Below are positions 1 through 10,202 of a DNA stretch of 64,000 nt, in pieces; the first letter of the stretch is position 1, and every line of letters starts with the position of its first letter. The notes beneath the pieces are model-generated. The model was not told the origin of the DNA and did no database searches. It worked only from the letters and a program-made list of their open reading frames with translations. The stretch is from assembly GCA_003285105.1 (NCBI GenBank), contig CP030158.1, positions 2,518,501-2,582,500 of the forward strand, in the 5' to 3' direction. The translations under genes were made by a program, and so were the position numbers. Origin of the DNA: Roseithermus sacchariphilus. GTDB lineage: Bacteria; Bacteroidota; Rhodothermia; Rhodothermales; MEBIC09517.

Positions 1-2
1 CG

Positions 3-338
3 CAGTTCGTCTTTCGGCTGGGCGCTGCCGGCGAAGCTTACGTGTTCAACGGGGCCGGGCAGGTCATCGACCTGGAAGACCTCGTCGTGGGGTGCCGCAT
101 CACGCCGGAGGCCCCCGCCGGGGAGCCCATCGTGAACCCGGTCAAGGACAGCCTGGCGACGAAGACGACGCCGGAGACGACCCGCGTGGCGGCTGCCGTC
201 TATGCCCCCCTCGCCGCCATGCCTCCCGACACGCTGGCAGCGATCTGTGACGAGTTTGCCGGCTTGCTGGCGGCCTGTGGGGCGGCGGAGGACGTGGCCT
301 GTGCCGTCCTGCTGCCGGGGGAGGAACGGAGCGTCTGA
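3..338 (+). CDS. B3/B4 tRNA-binding-domain protein, C-terminal part (5' truncated by window edge)
   Basis: The reading frame is open from the first bases of the window, so only the last 111 residues are visible and the start lies outside. The visible part begins QFVFRLGAAGEAYVF and contains NPVKDSLATKTTPETTRVA. A strand of the form DS-x-T-x-T-x-E-T-x-R near a hydrophobic Tyr-containing strand is typical of the B3/B4 domain of phenylalanyl-tRNA synthetase beta and its free-standing relatives. Free-standing B3/B4 proteins are thought to bind or proofread tRNA or aminoacyl compounds, but their role is mostly unknown. The assignment rests on this short stretch only. It is separated from lptC by about 155 bases with no clear terminator. 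Confidence 0.5.
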   Translation, partial: QFVFRLGAAGEAYVFNGAGQVIDLEDLVVGCRITPEAPAGEPIVNPVKDSLATKTTPETTRVAAAVYAPLAAMPPDTLAAICDEFAGLLAACGAAEDVACAVLLPGEERSV

Positions 339-493
339 GCGGGTCGCCGCCCGGTACCGTGGCGGGGTGCGGCCCGGGCAGAGTCGCCGCCGGGAGCGGA
401 TCGGGAAGCGGATTGCGCCGTACAACGGGGGCGCCGCCCGTCTCACCCGTTCCGTCCGCTGCCCCCTTCGGACCCTCCGCCCCGCACCCCCTC

Positions 494-1069
494 ATGCGTC
501 CGCACCTCTACGTCGCCTTGCTGTTCGCGTGGCTGTTGCCGGCGGGGACCGGCTGCCAGAGGCAGGCGCCCCCGGTCTCGATCGAGGACGTGCGTGCCGA
601 GGCGCAGCCCGACCAGGAGAGCTGGGACGTCCGCTTCGCCATCCTCAACGGCGACCGGCCGCGGGTGCTCGTCGAGGCCGGGTACATGGCCCAGTTCAAA
701 CGCGGCGACAGTACCTACGTGCTGCTGACCCCGGCCGGGGAGGATACGGCCTCGTTCGTGACGGCCTACCTGTTCGATACCACGGGGGACTCCACGGCCA
801 CGCTCACGGCGGATCGGTTGCGCTACTACGAGACGGAACGCCGCATGGAGGCCCGCGGGCGGGTGCTCGTCGTCACCCGCGAGGGCAAGCGCCTGGAGAG
901 CGAGCACCTGGAGTGGCTGGAGGTGGAGGCCGAGGTGCGCACCCGCGGCTTCGTGCGCATCACGACGCCCACCGAGCGCATCCAGGGCTACGACCTCGTG
1001 GCCGACGAAGACCTGGAGACCTATGACATCGCGCGCATCACAGGGCAGGTGAGGGTGGACGACGCATGA
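494..1069 (+). CDS. lptC: LPS export system protein LptC (lipoprotein form)
   Basis: This 191-residue protein begins MRPHLYVALLF and has a hydrophobic signal ending in AGTGC, a plausible lipobox. The remainder is beta-rich, as expected for the OstA-like fold of LptC. LptC sits at the inner membrane and passes lipopolysaccharide from LptBFG to the periplasmic LptA bridge. The frame is open upstream to a GTG at 359, but the ATG at 494 places the signal peptide at the N-terminus and is preferred. Its stop overlaps the start of the OstA-like gene (ATGA), and lptB follows, so the three form one lpt operon. The family call leans heavily on this context because LptC sequences diverge strongly. Confidence 0.8.
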   Translation: MRPHLYVALLFAWLLPAGTGCQRQAPPVSIEDVRAEAQPDQESWDVRFAILNGDRPRVLVEAGYMAQFKRGDSTYVLLTPAGEDTASFVTAYLFDTTGDSTATLTADRLRYYETERRMEARGRVLVVTREGKRLESEHLEWLEVEAEVRTRGFVRITTPTERIQGYDLVADEDLETYDIARITGQVRVDDA

Positions 1070-2628
1070 GGTCCGGCACGCGAAGGGGGTGGGGGAGGAT
1101 CCTCTGCGGGCTCGGCCTGCTCCTGGTGGCGGTCCGGCCGGCTCCGGCGCAGGAGGCTCCCCCGGATACGACGCAGGACGTGGTGCTCATCCGGCAGGCG
1201 GATCGGGGCACGCGCCAGATCGAAGACGGCGAACCGGTCCGCCGCCTCGCCGGCCACGTGCACCTCCAGCAGGGCGAGACGTACCTCTGGGCCGATGAAG
1301 CCCGCCAGTACGAGCAACGCGGAGAGATCGTCTTCCGCGGCGACGTGCGCATCGTCGAGCGCGGCGATTCGCTCTCGGCCGACACGGTCTTCTACGACAG
1401 CAACACCAAGGTCGGGCGCGCCCGGGGCCGCGTCGAACTCACCGACGGCGACGTGCTCGTCTTCGCGCCCTCCGGGCTGTACTTCACCCGGGAAAAGCGC
1501 GCGCAGTTCGAGGAAGGCGTGACGATGGTGGACAGCGCCAGCACCCTGCGCAGCCGGGCCGGGCAGTACTGGTCCGAAGAGAAACGGGCCGTGTTCTACG
1601 GCGACGTCCGCCTCGACGCCCGGGCCTCATCCCTGGAGGCGGACTCCGTCACGTACTTCCGCGAAACGGAAGTGGCCGATGCCCGGGGGCACGTCTTCAT
1701 CGAACGATTCGGAGACGACGACGCCGGGGACCAACCCGACTCCTCGACCGTGGCGCTGCTCTTCGGCGAACGGGCCTACAGCGACGATCCGAACGGCCTC
1801 AGCCGCATGGAGGTCGACGCCCTGCTCATTCAGCTCCGCGCCGACACGGCCGCGGCGGAGCCGTCCATCGACACGTTGCTGATCCGCGCCGATCGCCTGG
1901 AGGCCAGCCGACGCGATTCCCTGCAGCGCCTCATCGCCGTGGGGGATGTGCAGATCTGGCAGCGCGGCTTTGCGGCCCGGGCCGACTCGGTCGTCTACGA
2001 CCGCATCGAACGCGTCACGCGCGACGAACGGGGCCGAGAACAGACCGAACGCATCGAGGACGTGCGGCTCTTTCGCCAGCCCGTCGGCTGGTTCGAGCAG
2101 ACGCAGGTCAGCGGGGATACCCTCCGGGTGACGCGCCGCGGTGGGCAGACCGACTCGCTCATCGTCCGGGGGCAGGCCTTCGTGGCACAGCGAGATACGC
2201 TGCTCGACCGGATCCAGCAGCTTCAGGGCCGGCACCTGGTCGGGTTGTTCGAGCAGGATTCGCTGCGTCGTCTCGACGTCGGCCCCAACGCCGAGGCGAT
2301 CTATTACCTGGCCGAGGACGACCGGCCCAACGGCGGCGTACAGTTGTCCGGGGATCGCATCGTGTTTCGCTTCGAGGGGGGCACGCTGAAACGCATCCGG
2401 GGGCTTCGGGGTATCGAGGGCACCTATTACCCCGAGGAGCTCTTGCCGGCCTCGTTTCAACTCTCCCGCTACCGCTGGGAGCCTGAACGCCGCCCGGTCG
2501 ACACGTCGCTGCTCGACCGGGAGGACGTGCCCCGTCGCCTGGAGGCGGCCCTGGAGCGGTTGCAGGCCCTCGGCCGGTCCGCAGCCGGAGCGGGTGCGTC
2601 CCCGGCCGCCTCCGATCCCCCGGGCTGA
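1066..2628 (+). CDS. OstA/LptA-like periplasmic LPS transport protein
   Basis: A 520-residue protein with an N-terminal signal peptide ending in VRPAPAQ. It carries successive beta-strand repeats around phrases such as RLAGHVHLQQGETYLWADE, RGEIVFRGDVRIVERGD and REKRAQFEEGVTMVDS, the pattern of the OstA (LptA/LptD N-terminal) beta-jellyroll. It is far longer than proteobacterial LptA (about 185 residues), which is usual for the OstA-like proteins of Bacteroidota. Expected role: periplasmic bridge carrying LPS between LptC and the outer-membrane LptD. It starts inside the lptC stop codon (four-base overlap, translational coupling) and ends 15 bases before lptB. The last 40 residues are Ala/Ser/Pro-rich low complexity. 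Confidence 0.82.
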   Translation: MRSGTRRGWGRILCGLGLLLVAVRPAPAQEAPPDTTQDVVLIRQADRGTRQIEDGEPVRRLAGHVHLQQGETYLWADEARQYEQRGEIVFRGDVRIVERGDSLSADTVFYDSNTKVGRARGRVELTDGDVLVFAPSGLYFTREKRAQFEEGVTMVDSASTLRSRAGQYWSEEKRAVFYGDVRLDARASSLEADSVTYFRETEVADARGHVFIERFGDDDAGDQPDSSTVALLFGERAYSDDPNGLSRMEVDALLIQLRADTAAAEPSIDTLLIRADRLEASRRDSLQRLIAVGDVQIWQRGFAARADSVVYDRIERVTRDERGREQTERIEDVRLFRQPVGWFEQTQVSGDTLRVTRRGGQTDSLIVRGQAFVAQRDTLLDRIQQLQGRHLVGLFEQDSLRRLDVGPNAEAIYYLAEDDRPNGGVQLSGDRIVFRFEGGTLKRIRGLRGIEGTYYPEELLPASFQLSRYRWEPERRPVDTSLLDREDVPRRLEAALERLQALGRSAAGAGASPAASDPPG

Positions 2629-2643
2629 TCCCCCCGCACAGAC

Positions 2644-3708
2644 ATGGACCCCACGCATCCGGTTCACGACACCCTGCTCCGCGAGCTGCGCAGGCATCTG
2701 CGCGGCATCCCGCCGGAGGAGCTCGACCGCGTCCTCGACGCCGTGGCCCGGGCCCGGGAGGCCGTGATGGCTGCCCACGGCGTGGAGGTCGGGGAGCGGC
2801 TGCTCGGGGTGCTGTTCGACCGCGCCGCCCGGCACTACGTGCAGGCCTACACCGCGGGCGACCCGGAGCCGGCCCTGCCGCCCGGTTCGTATGACGAGGG
2901 CAGCCCGTCCGAGGTGGTGCCTGCGGCGGCGCCGTCCGAGGCGGGGCGTGCGGCGGCGCCGACGCCGGGCGAGGGGCTGGTGCTGCGGGCCGAGGGGCTG
3001 ACGAAGCGCTACAAGAAACGCGCCGTGGTGCAGGGGGTGGACCTCGCCGTGCGCCAGGGGGAGATCGTCGGGCTGCTCGGGCCGAACGGGGCCGGCAAGA
3101 CCACCACCTTCCACATGATCGTCGGCCTCGTTCGCCCGAACCGCGGGCGCATCTTCCTGCAGGAGGCCGACATCACCCGCCTGCCGATGTACCGGCGTGC
3201 CCGGCGCGGCATCGGGTACCTGGCTCAGGAGGCGTCCGTGTTTCGCCATTTGACCGTCGAGCAGAACCTGCACGCCGTGCTCGAATTCCAGCCGATCAGC
3301 CGGGCCGAGCGGCGTGCGCGCGTCGAGCAGCTGCTCGACGAGTTCGGGCTGGCCCGCGTCCGCACCTCGAAGGGCTACATGCTGTCGGGCGGGGAGCGGC
3401 GGCGCACCGAGATCGCACGGGCGCTGGCGACCCGCCCCCGCTTCCTGCTGCTCGACGAGCCCTTCGCGGGGGTCGATCCCATCGCCGTCGAGGACATCCA
3501 GGCCATCGTGGCCGATCTGAAGGCGCGGGGGATCGGGGTGCTCATCACCGATCACAACGTCCACGAAACCCTCGCCATCACGGACCGCGCCTATCTGCTC
3601 TACGAGGGCACCATCTTCCAGCATGGCACGGCCGAGGAGCTGGCCGGCAACCCCGAGGTGCGCCGGCGGTACCTCGGGGAGAAGTTCACGCTCGAGCGCT
3701 ACCGATGA
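2644..3708 (+). CDS. lptB: LPS export ABC transporter ATPase LptB with N-terminal extension
   Basis: A 354-residue ABC ATPase. The nucleotide-binding domain starts near residue 113 with Walker [10 protein letters not shown] at 146-154, the signature LSGGE at 247-251, Walker B LLLDEPF around D271/E272, and a switch His in ITDHNVHET. The [15 protein letters not shown] stretch is characteristic of LptB. LptB hydrolyses ATP to drive LPS extraction by LptFG. The preceding genes are lptC and an OstA-like gene, confirming the role. Unusually, about 110 residues precede the ATPase domain: a charged, probably helical part (1-75) and an Ala/Pro/Glu-rich linker. LptB is normally about 240 residues. No internal Met with a good ribosome-binding site removes the extension cleanly, so it appears real. 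Confidence 0.92.
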   Translation: MDPTHPVHDTLLRELRRHLRGIPPEELDRVLDAVARAREAVMAAHGVEVGERLLGVLFDRAARHYVQAYTAGDPEPALPPGSYDEGSPSEVVPAAAPSEAGRAAAPTPGEGLVLRAEGLTKRYKKRAVVQGVDLAVRQGEIVGLLGPNGAGKTTTFHMIVGLVRPNRGRIFLQEADITRLPMYRRARRGIGYLAQEASVFRHLTVEQNLHAVLEFQPISRAERRARVEQLLDEFGLARVRTSKGYMLSGGERRRTEIARALATRPRFLLLDEPFAGVDPIAVEDIQAIVADLKARGIGVLITDHNVHETLAITDRAYLLYEGTIFQHGTAEELAGNPEVRRRYLGEKFTLERYR

Positions 3709-3833
3709 ATTTTTGCGGGGGGTGCCCCTGTGTGCCTCGCGTGCGGTTGATTTGCAGGCCCGGATGTGGCACCTTTACAGGCTACACCCCCGTGTACCCT
3801 TTCTGATGTTCCCACCAGTTCATTCTGCGAGAC

Positions 3834-4871
3834 ATGGTCGTCGTCATGCAGCCCCAGGCCGAGGAGGCCCAGATCCAGGCCGTCATCGAGCGGCTCAACG
3901 GGTACGGATTCGACGTGCACCGTTCCAGCGGTGTCAACCAGACGGTGCTGGGCGCCATCGGCGTGCAGCCGGATTTCGACGTGCGCCACATCAAGGTGCT
4001 CGAAGGCGTGGCCGACGTCTATCGCGTCACGGAGCCGTATAAGTTCGCCAGCCGCGCCTGGAAAAAAGACAACACGACCATCGACATCAACGGCCTGACG
4101 GTGGGGGGCGACGAGGTCGTCGTCATCGCCGGGCCGTGCTCGGTGGAGAGCGAAGAGCAGATGAACGAGGTGGCGGCGCTGGTGGCGGCGCACGGGGCCA
4201 CGATGCTGCGCGGCGGGGCCTTCAAGCCGCGCTCCTCGCCCTACTCGTTCCAGGGGCTCGGCGAGGAAGGCCTGCGCTACCTGCGTGCCGCCGCCGACCG
4301 CTACGACCTGCGCACCATCACCGAGGTCATGGAGATCGGGCAGATCGAGGTGATCTACCCGTACACCGACGTCTTCCAGGTGGGTGCGCGCAACATGCAG
4401 AACTTCAACCTGCTCAAGGAACTGGGTAAGGTCGACAAACCCGTCTTCCTCAAGCGCGGCCTGTCGGCGACGATCGACGAGTGGCTGATGAGTGCCGAGT
4501 ACATCATCTCGGCCGGCAACCCGAACGTGATCCTCTGCGAGCGCGGTATCCGCACGTTCGAAACCTATACCCGCAACACGCTCGACCTCTCGGCCGTGCC
4601 GGTGGTGAAGAAGAAGAGCCATCTGCCCATCTTTGCCGACCCGAGCCATGCCACCGGCATCCGCGACAAGGTGCTGCCGATGGCCCGCGCCGCCGTGGCC
4701 GCCGGCGCCGACGGGCTCATGGTGGAGGTCCACCCCGACCCGCCGCAGGCCAAGAGCGACGGCCCGCAGTCGCTCTACTTCGACCAGTTCGTCGACATGA
4801 TGCGCCAGGTGCGCCTGATCGCCGAAGCCATCGGCCGCACCGTGCGCGAACCGCAGCAGGTTTCGGCCTGA
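3834..4871 (+). CDS. aroF: 3-deoxy-7-phosphoheptulonate synthase (DAHP synthase, type I-beta)
   Basis: This 345-residue enzyme condenses phosphoenolpyruvate and erythrose 4-phosphate, the first step of the shikimate pathway. Residues 1-70 form a ferredoxin-like regulatory domain ([20 protein letters not shown]). The barrel follows, with [15 protein letters not shown], the [14 protein letters not shown] loop that binds phosphate, [12 protein letters not shown] and FADPSHATG motifs, all diagnostic of the AroAbeta/KDO8P-synthase type. Length fits the family. It stands alone, preceded by a 125-base gap after lptB and followed by a strong terminator, so it is probably monocistronic. Between stop and terminator a 13-base unit is duplicated in tandem. 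Confidence 0.96.
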   Translation: MVVVMQPQAEEAQIQAVIERLNGYGFDVHRSSGVNQTVLGAIGVQPDFDVRHIKVLEGVADVYRVTEPYKFASRAWKKDNTTIDINGLTVGGDEVVVIAGPCSVESEEQMNEVAALVAAHGATMLRGGAFKPRSSPYSFQGLGEEGLRYLRAAADRYDLRTITEVMEIGQIEVIYPYTDVFQVGARNMQNFNLLKELGKVDKPVFLKRGLSATIDEWLMSAEYIISAGNPNVILCERGIRTFETYTRNTLDLSAVPVVKKKSHLPIFADPSHATGIRDKVLPMARAAVAAGADGLMVEVHPDPPQAKSDGPQSLYFDQFVDMMRQVRLIAEAIGRTVREPQQVSA

Positions 4872-4908
4872 GGTTTCGGCCTGAGGCCGACGCCGGCCGT
4901 GTGCCCGG

Positions 4909-4938
4909 GCCCGGCCCTTCGTGGGCCGGGCTTTTTTT
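4909..4938 (+). terminator. Rho-independent terminator after DAHP synthase
   Basis: A perfect 9-bp GC stem (GCCCGGCCC / GGGCCGGGC) with a five-base loop is followed directly by seven T residues. It lies about 40 bases after the DAHP synthase stop. Confidence 0.9.
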
Positions 4939-5013
4939 GTGGCCCCGGCCCGGGCTGAACCTTCCGGCAGGCCTCGCGTTGACCGAAGCGCTTCAACAAG
5001 ACCGGACAGCGTG

Positions 5014-6102
<1,089 letters not shown>

Positions 6103-6199
6103 CACGCCGGCACGCCGGAGCCGTGTAGATTCGTCGAAAACACACGGGCTCGTGGTAACCCCGACGAGGCTTGTGTATATTATCAAGCTCTGCAATCCC

Positions 6200-6221
6200 T
6201 GCTCCCCCTCCGGGTGGGGCA
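6200..6221 (+). promoter_or_regulatory. Possible hairpin in the rpsF leader (S6:S18 autoregulation candidate)
   Basis: A short GC hairpin, CCCC-CUCCGGGU-GGGG, has a CCG triplet in the loop and lies about 40 bases before the rpsF start. In other bacteria the bS6-bS18 complex represses its own operon by binding a CCG-containing leader hairpin. The resemblance here is loose and not aligned to the published motif. Confidence 0.22.
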
Positions 6222-6258
6222 TGATGTGTAGGTTCACGACATCTTTCCGAGGGGAATC

Positions 6259-6615
6259 ATGGCACAACAACCCTATCTGTACGAGCTCACGTACATCATC
6301 AACGGTGCGCTGAGCGACGAGCAAATCAAGAACACCGTTCAGCGGGTGACGAAGTACATCGAGGAGAATGGAGGACAGGTTCGGGAGATCGACGAGTGGG
6401 GGACCCGCCGTCTGGCCTACCCGATCAACAAGAAGCGGAACGGGTACTACGTCAACCTGTACTTCGAGGCCCCGGGAGAGTTGATCCCGAAGCTCGAGCG
6501 GGCCATGGAGATCAGCGACGAGATCCTGCGCTATCTCACGCTCCGCATGGATGCGAAGATGATCCGCCACTACGAGCGTCGCAAAGCCGGCGCGGCGGCC
6601 GAAGCAGACGCGTGA
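6259..6615 (+). CDS. rpsF: 30S ribosomal protein bS6
   Basis: A 118-residue protein with the bS6 fold signatures YELTYIINGALSDEQIK, EIDEWGTRRLAYPINKKRNGYYV and EISDEILRYLTLRMD. It binds 16S rRNA in the platform as a heterodimer with bS18. A ribosome-binding site (GAGGGGAA) lies just before the ATG. It begins the rpsF-rpsR-rplI cluster. The tail is Ala-rich (KAGAAAEADA). The 156-base leader may carry an autoregulatory hairpin. Confidence 0.97.
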   Translation: MAQQPYLYELTYIINGALSDEQIKNTVQRVTKYIEENGGQVREIDEWGTRRLAYPINKKRNGYYVNLYFEAPGELIPKLERAMEISDEILRYLTLRMDAKMIRHYERRKAGAAAEADA

Positions 6616-6686
6616 GCCGCCCGTAGAGGGCTCCGCGCCCGGATCGCTGACGACATCCTCCCGCACAACCGAGTTGAGATAGACCC

Positions 6687-6902
6687 ATGGCAACATCCCA
6701 GAATCGCTTCGACACCGACAACGTCGAGTACGTCGACTACAAAGACGTCGAGTTTCTGCAGCGCTTCATCAACGAGCAGGGCAAGATCCTGCCGCGCCGC
6801 ATCACCGGCACGTCCGCCAAGTTCCAGCGCCAGCTCACCCGCGCCGTCAAGCGGGCCCGGCACCTGGCCCTGCTGCCGTTCGTGGCCGACGCGGTGAAGT
6901 AG
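6687..6902 (+). CDS. rpsR: 30S ribosomal protein bS18
   Basis: A 71-residue protein containing [19 protein letters not shown] and [20 protein letters not shown], the diagnostic bS18 core, and ending in [12 protein letters not shown]. It pairs with bS6 on the 30S platform and its gene lies 71 bases after rpsF in the same operon. It has no zinc-binding cysteines, so it is the Cys-free type. Confidence 0.97.
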   Translation: MATSQNRFDTDNVEYVDYKDVEFLQRFINEQGKILPRRITGTSAKFQRQLTRAVKRARHLALLPFVADAVK

Positions 6903-6971
6903 CGCCTGCGCGACCTGTCTCATCCGCGGCGCCGTGCCGCCGGCACCCGCCGCCCGATCCCCGGAAGCATC

Positions 6972-7427
6972 ATGAAACTCATTCTGCTGAAAGAAGTCGA
7001 CAACCTCGGTGAGGAGGGCGACATCGTGACCGTCAAGGACGGGTACGGGCGCAACTACCTCATCCCGCAGGGCCTGGCGCTCATGGCGACGCCGGGCACC
7101 ATCAAAGCCCGTCAGGAAGAACTCCGCCAGGCCGCCCGCAAGCGCGCCCAGGCGCAGGAAGAGGCCGAGCGCCTCGCGCAGGAGCTGCAGAACACGGAGG
7201 TGGTCGTCTACGCCAAGGTGGGCGAGGAAAACCGCATCTTCGGCACCGTCACCCCGACGCAGGTGGCCGACCAGCTCGCCCGCCAGGGCTTCGTCGTCGA
7301 CCGGCGCAACGTCACGCTGCCCGAGGACATCCGCATGCTCGGCGTCTACACCGCCCAGGTGAAGGTCCATCCGAAGGTCACCGCGCAGGTCAAGGTGCGC
7401 GTCGAGAACGAGGCGGAGGCCTCCTGA
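6972..7427 (+). CDS. rplI: 50S ribosomal protein bL9
   Basis: A 151-residue protein starting MKLILLKEVDNLGEEGDIVTVKDGYGRNYLIPQGLA, the invariant bL9 N-terminal domain, followed by the long connecting helix (residues 45-75, KARQEELRQAARKRAQAQEEAE) and the C-terminal rRNA-binding domain (FGTVTPTQVADQL). It is the last gene of the rpsF-rpsR-rplI cluster and is followed by a long perfect inverted repeat that probably ends the transcript. Confidence 0.97.
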   Translation: MKLILLKEVDNLGEEGDIVTVKDGYGRNYLIPQGLALMATPGTIKARQEELRQAARKRAQAQEEAERLAQELQNTEVVVYAKVGEENRIFGTVTPTQVADQLARQGFVVDRRNVTLPEDIRMLGVYTAQVKVHPKVTAQVKVRVENEAEAS

Positions 7428-7464
7428 CGAGGTTGATGCCCACCACGGGCGTTCGCAACATTTG

Positions 7465-7507
7465 AAACGGGGTGTTCGTTACCTGCGCGGTCGCGAACAC
7501 CCCGTTT
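7465..7507 (+). terminator. Stem-loop terminator after rplI
   Basis: A perfect 14-bp inverted repeat (AAACGGGGTGTTCG and its complement) flanks a 15-base loop. The stem ends in TTT, but no longer T-run follows, so termination is inferred from the very stable stem and its position 38 bases after the rplI stop. Confidence 0.65.
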
Positions 7508-7591
7508 GCGTTGGGGCGCGTCGAGCACGAAGCCGATGCGCCCCTGACGCGACGCCTCCGGCCGTGGATTCCCCACTTCCCCCCGACGACG

Positions 7592-10054
7592 ATGCGACGT
7601 TTTCGGCTGATCTCGGCGTTCGTTGCGGCGCTGGCGATGCTGCCCGTCGCCGCTGCCCTGGCGCAGGTCGGCCCGGCGACGGACTACGTGACGTGGACGA
7701 TGTCGGGGCCGGCGGCTCCCGTCGCCGCGGGCGGGACGGCGCGGCTGACCATCGAGGCCGCCATCGCCCCCGGGTGGAAGATGTACGCGATGGACTCGCC
7801 CCGCCCGAGCCGGGGCGTCGAACTGCGCTTCGAGGCGCTGCCGCCCGGCTTCCGTGTGCAGGCCCGCCATCAGGCCACGCCCCGCCAGGGGTTCGACCCC
7901 AACTTCAACATCGACGTCCGCTACTTCGAGGAGGCGGCGTCGTTCGAGGTGGACCTGGCGGTGGCGTCGTCCGTGGCGCCGGGGCCGTACGAGGTGCAGG
8001 GCGTGGCCGTCTTCATGATCTGCAACGACCGGCTGTGCCTGCCGCCCACGCGCGCGCCGCTGTCCGCGTCGGTCACGGTCGAGCCCGCCGGCGCGTCTCC
8101 TCCGGCGCTGGTGCCGCCGGAGGCCGGCGTCGACCTGGGCACCGGGGCGGTGGGGACGGCGGCAGACCGGGTGGCCTGGACGGCGCAGGTGACGCCGCCG
8201 GGCGTCGCTCCCGGCGGCCGCGGTCGGCTGACGCTGACGGCGGTGATCGACGCGGGATGGAAGATGTACGCGCTGGATGCGGTGCCGCCGGGACGGCGCG
8301 GCCCGGTGGCCGTCGCGCCGGCGGTGACGGCCCGTCCGGAAGCGGTGACGGTGGGGGGCTGGGAACAGACCCCGCCGGAGGAGGGCTTCGACCCCAATTT
8401 CGGCTTCGACGTGCGCTACTTCGAGGGCGAGGCCACCCTGTGGGCGCCCGTGGAGGTGGCGCCTGACGCCGAGCCGGGACGCTATCCGATCGAGGGCACC
8501 GTGCGCTTCATGGTGTGCAACGACCGGATCTGCCTGCCGCCGACGCAGACGCCCTTTTCGGCGACGGTGGCGGTGGCGCAGCCGGACGGCACCGTGCCGG
8601 ACCGCCTCGCCGGCACGGCAGCGCGGGCCGAGCCCGGCGAGGAGAGGGCGCCGGGGGCGGAGATCGTCGCCGCCGGGGATCTCGATGCGGCGCGTTCCGG
8701 GGGGCTGTGGGCCTTCCTGCTGCTGGCGGTGGGGGCCGGCCTGGCGGCCCTGCTGACCCCCTGTGTCTTTCCCATGATCCCGCTGACGGTATCGTACTTC
8801 ACCCGCCACGCCGAGCGTCGCGGCGAGGCGGTGCGCATGGCGGGCGTCTACGGCCTCGCCATCGTGCTGACGTTCACCGGGCTCGGGGTGCTGATGGCCT
8901 TGCTCGTCGGCGCCGCCGGGGCGCAGGCCATCGCCGCGAACCCGTGGGTCAATCTCTTCATCGGGCTGGTGTTCGTGTTCTTCGCGCTGTCGCTGCTCGG
9001 GTGGTTCGAGCTGCGCCTGCCCTCGCGCTGGCTGAACGCGGTCAACCGGCTGAGCCATGAGCGCCGCGGCTATCTGGGCGTCGTCTTCATGGGGCTGACG
9101 CTGACGCTCGTCTCCTTCTCGTGCACGGCGCCGTTCGTCGGCGCGTTGCTGGCCGCCACCGCCGGCGGCGAGTGGAGCTGGCCGATCCTCGGCATGCTGG
9201 TCTTCAGCGCGACCTTCGCCCTGCCGTTCGTGCTCTTTGCGATGTTTCCGAACCGCCTGCACAGCCTGCCCCGCTCCGGGATGTGGATGCAGGCCGTGAA
9301 GGTGACCCTCGGCTTCGTCGAGCTGGCCGCCGCGCTCAAGTTTCTCTCGAACGCCGACCTGGTCTGGGGATGGAACCTGCTGTCGCGGCCGCTGGCCATC
9401 GCCCTGACGATCGTGATCTTCTCGATGGCCGGGCTCTACCTGATCGGCCGGCTGCGGATGGCGCACGAGCCGCCCGTGGAAGAGGTGGGCGTGGGGCGGG
9501 TGCTGGCGGCGATCGGCTTCTTCGGAGTGGCGCTCTATATGTTGCCCGGCCTGTTCGGTGCACCGCTGAACGCGCTGGATGCCTACCTGCCTCCCCGGCA
9601 GGCGACGGACGTGAGCCTGCTGGCTGCGCTGCCCTCCGGGAGCGGCGCGGGCACCCACGACGAAGGCTGGTTTACCGACGACATCGACGCGGCCTTCGAG
9701 GAGGCCCGCCGGCTCGGCCAGCCCGTCTTCATCGACTTCACCGGCTACACCTGCACGAACTGCCGGGCGATGGAGGCCAACGTGTTCCCGCATCCCGCCG
9801 TCGCCGAGCGTTTCGAGCGGGATTTCGTGCGGCTCCGGCTCTACACGGACGGGCCGCAGGCGGACACCTTCCAGCCTTTCCAGCTTCGCCTGACCCGGAC
9901 GACGGCGCTGCCGACCTATGCCATCGTAGCGCCGAACGAGCGGCGTCTGCTCGCTCAGACGAGCGGCATGATGACGGTGGATGAGTTCGTCGCCTTCCTC
10001 GATCGGGGCGCGGCGGCCTTCCGGCAGCAGGCGCTGGCCAGCCGGGCGGACTGA
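7592..10054 (+). CDS. dsbD: DsbD-family thiol:disulfide interchange protein with two alpha domains
   Basis: An 820-residue envelope protein that moves electrons from cytoplasmic thioredoxin to periplasmic thiols. Signal peptide residues 1-25 (MRRFRLISAFVAALAML to ALAQ). Two tandem N-terminal DsbD-alpha-type domains follow, each with a CNDRxCLPPT active-site loop (C144/C149 and C309/C314), about 165 residues apart. From residue 370 come eight or so membrane segments, with LLTPCVFPMIPLTVSYF and SFSCTAPFVGALLA holding the transmembrane cysteines. A C-terminal thioredoxin domain (from about 685) has C721-TN-C724 in YTCTNCRAMEANVF. The start at 7592 puts the signal peptide first; an upstream GTG in frame is rejected. 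Ordinary DsbD has one alpha domain, so the doubling is unusual. Confidence 0.9.
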   Translation: MRRFRLISAFVAALAMLPVAAALAQVGPATDYVTWTMSGPAAPVAAGGTARLTIEAAIAPGWKMYAMDSPRPSRGVELRFEALPPGFRVQARHQATPRQGFDPNFNIDVRYFEEAASFEVDLAVASSVAPGPYEVQGVAVFMICNDRLCLPPTRAPLSASVTVEPAGASPPALVPPEAGVDLGTGAVGTAADRVAWTAQVTPPGVAPGGRGRLTLTAVIDAGWKMYALDAVPPGRRGPVAVAPAVTARPEAVTVGGWEQTPPEEGFDPNFGFDVRYFEGEATLWAPVEVAPDAEPGRYPIEGTVRFMVCNDRICLPPTQTPFSATVAVAQPDGTVPDRLAGTAARAEPGEERAPGAEIVAAGDLDAARSGGLWAFLLLAVGAGLAALLTPCVFPMIPLTVSYFTRHAERRGEAVRMAGVYGLAIVLTFTGLGVLMALLVGAAGAQAIAANPWVNLFIGLVFVFFALSLLGWFELRLPSRWLNAVNRLSHERRGYLGVVFMGLTLTLVSFSCTAPFVGALLAATAGGEWSWPILGMLVFSATFALPFVLFAMFPNRLHSLPRSGMWMQAVKVTLGFVELAAALKFLSNADLVWGWNLLSRPLAIALTIVIFSMAGLYLIGRLRMAHEPPVEEVGVGRVLAAIGFFGVALYMLPGLFGAPLNALDAYLPPRQATDVSLLAALPSGSGAGTHDEGWFTDDIDAAFEEARRLGQPVFIDFTGYTCTNCRAMEANVFPHPAVAERFERDFVRLRLYTDGPQADTFQPFQLRLTRTTALPTYAIVAPNERRLLAQTSGMMTVDEFVAFLDRGAAAFRQQALASRAD

Positions 10055-10202
10055 CCGGGAGGCCCCGGAACAAGGCGGCGGCCCTGCCACTCCGGGGGCT
10101 CATGCCTTCGGGGGCGGCCGTCGGCTGGCATGAATCCTGCCGGGTGAGCGGGCCGGGCGGCGCGGCGAGCCGCCCTCTGCCGTTCCGTCAGACCCGCGGA
10201 GG

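Noticed and set aside
7346-10090. 914-codon minus-strand open frame
   Set aside because: Antisense to dsbD and rplI; its composition is the mirror of a high-GC coding strand, with no motifs.
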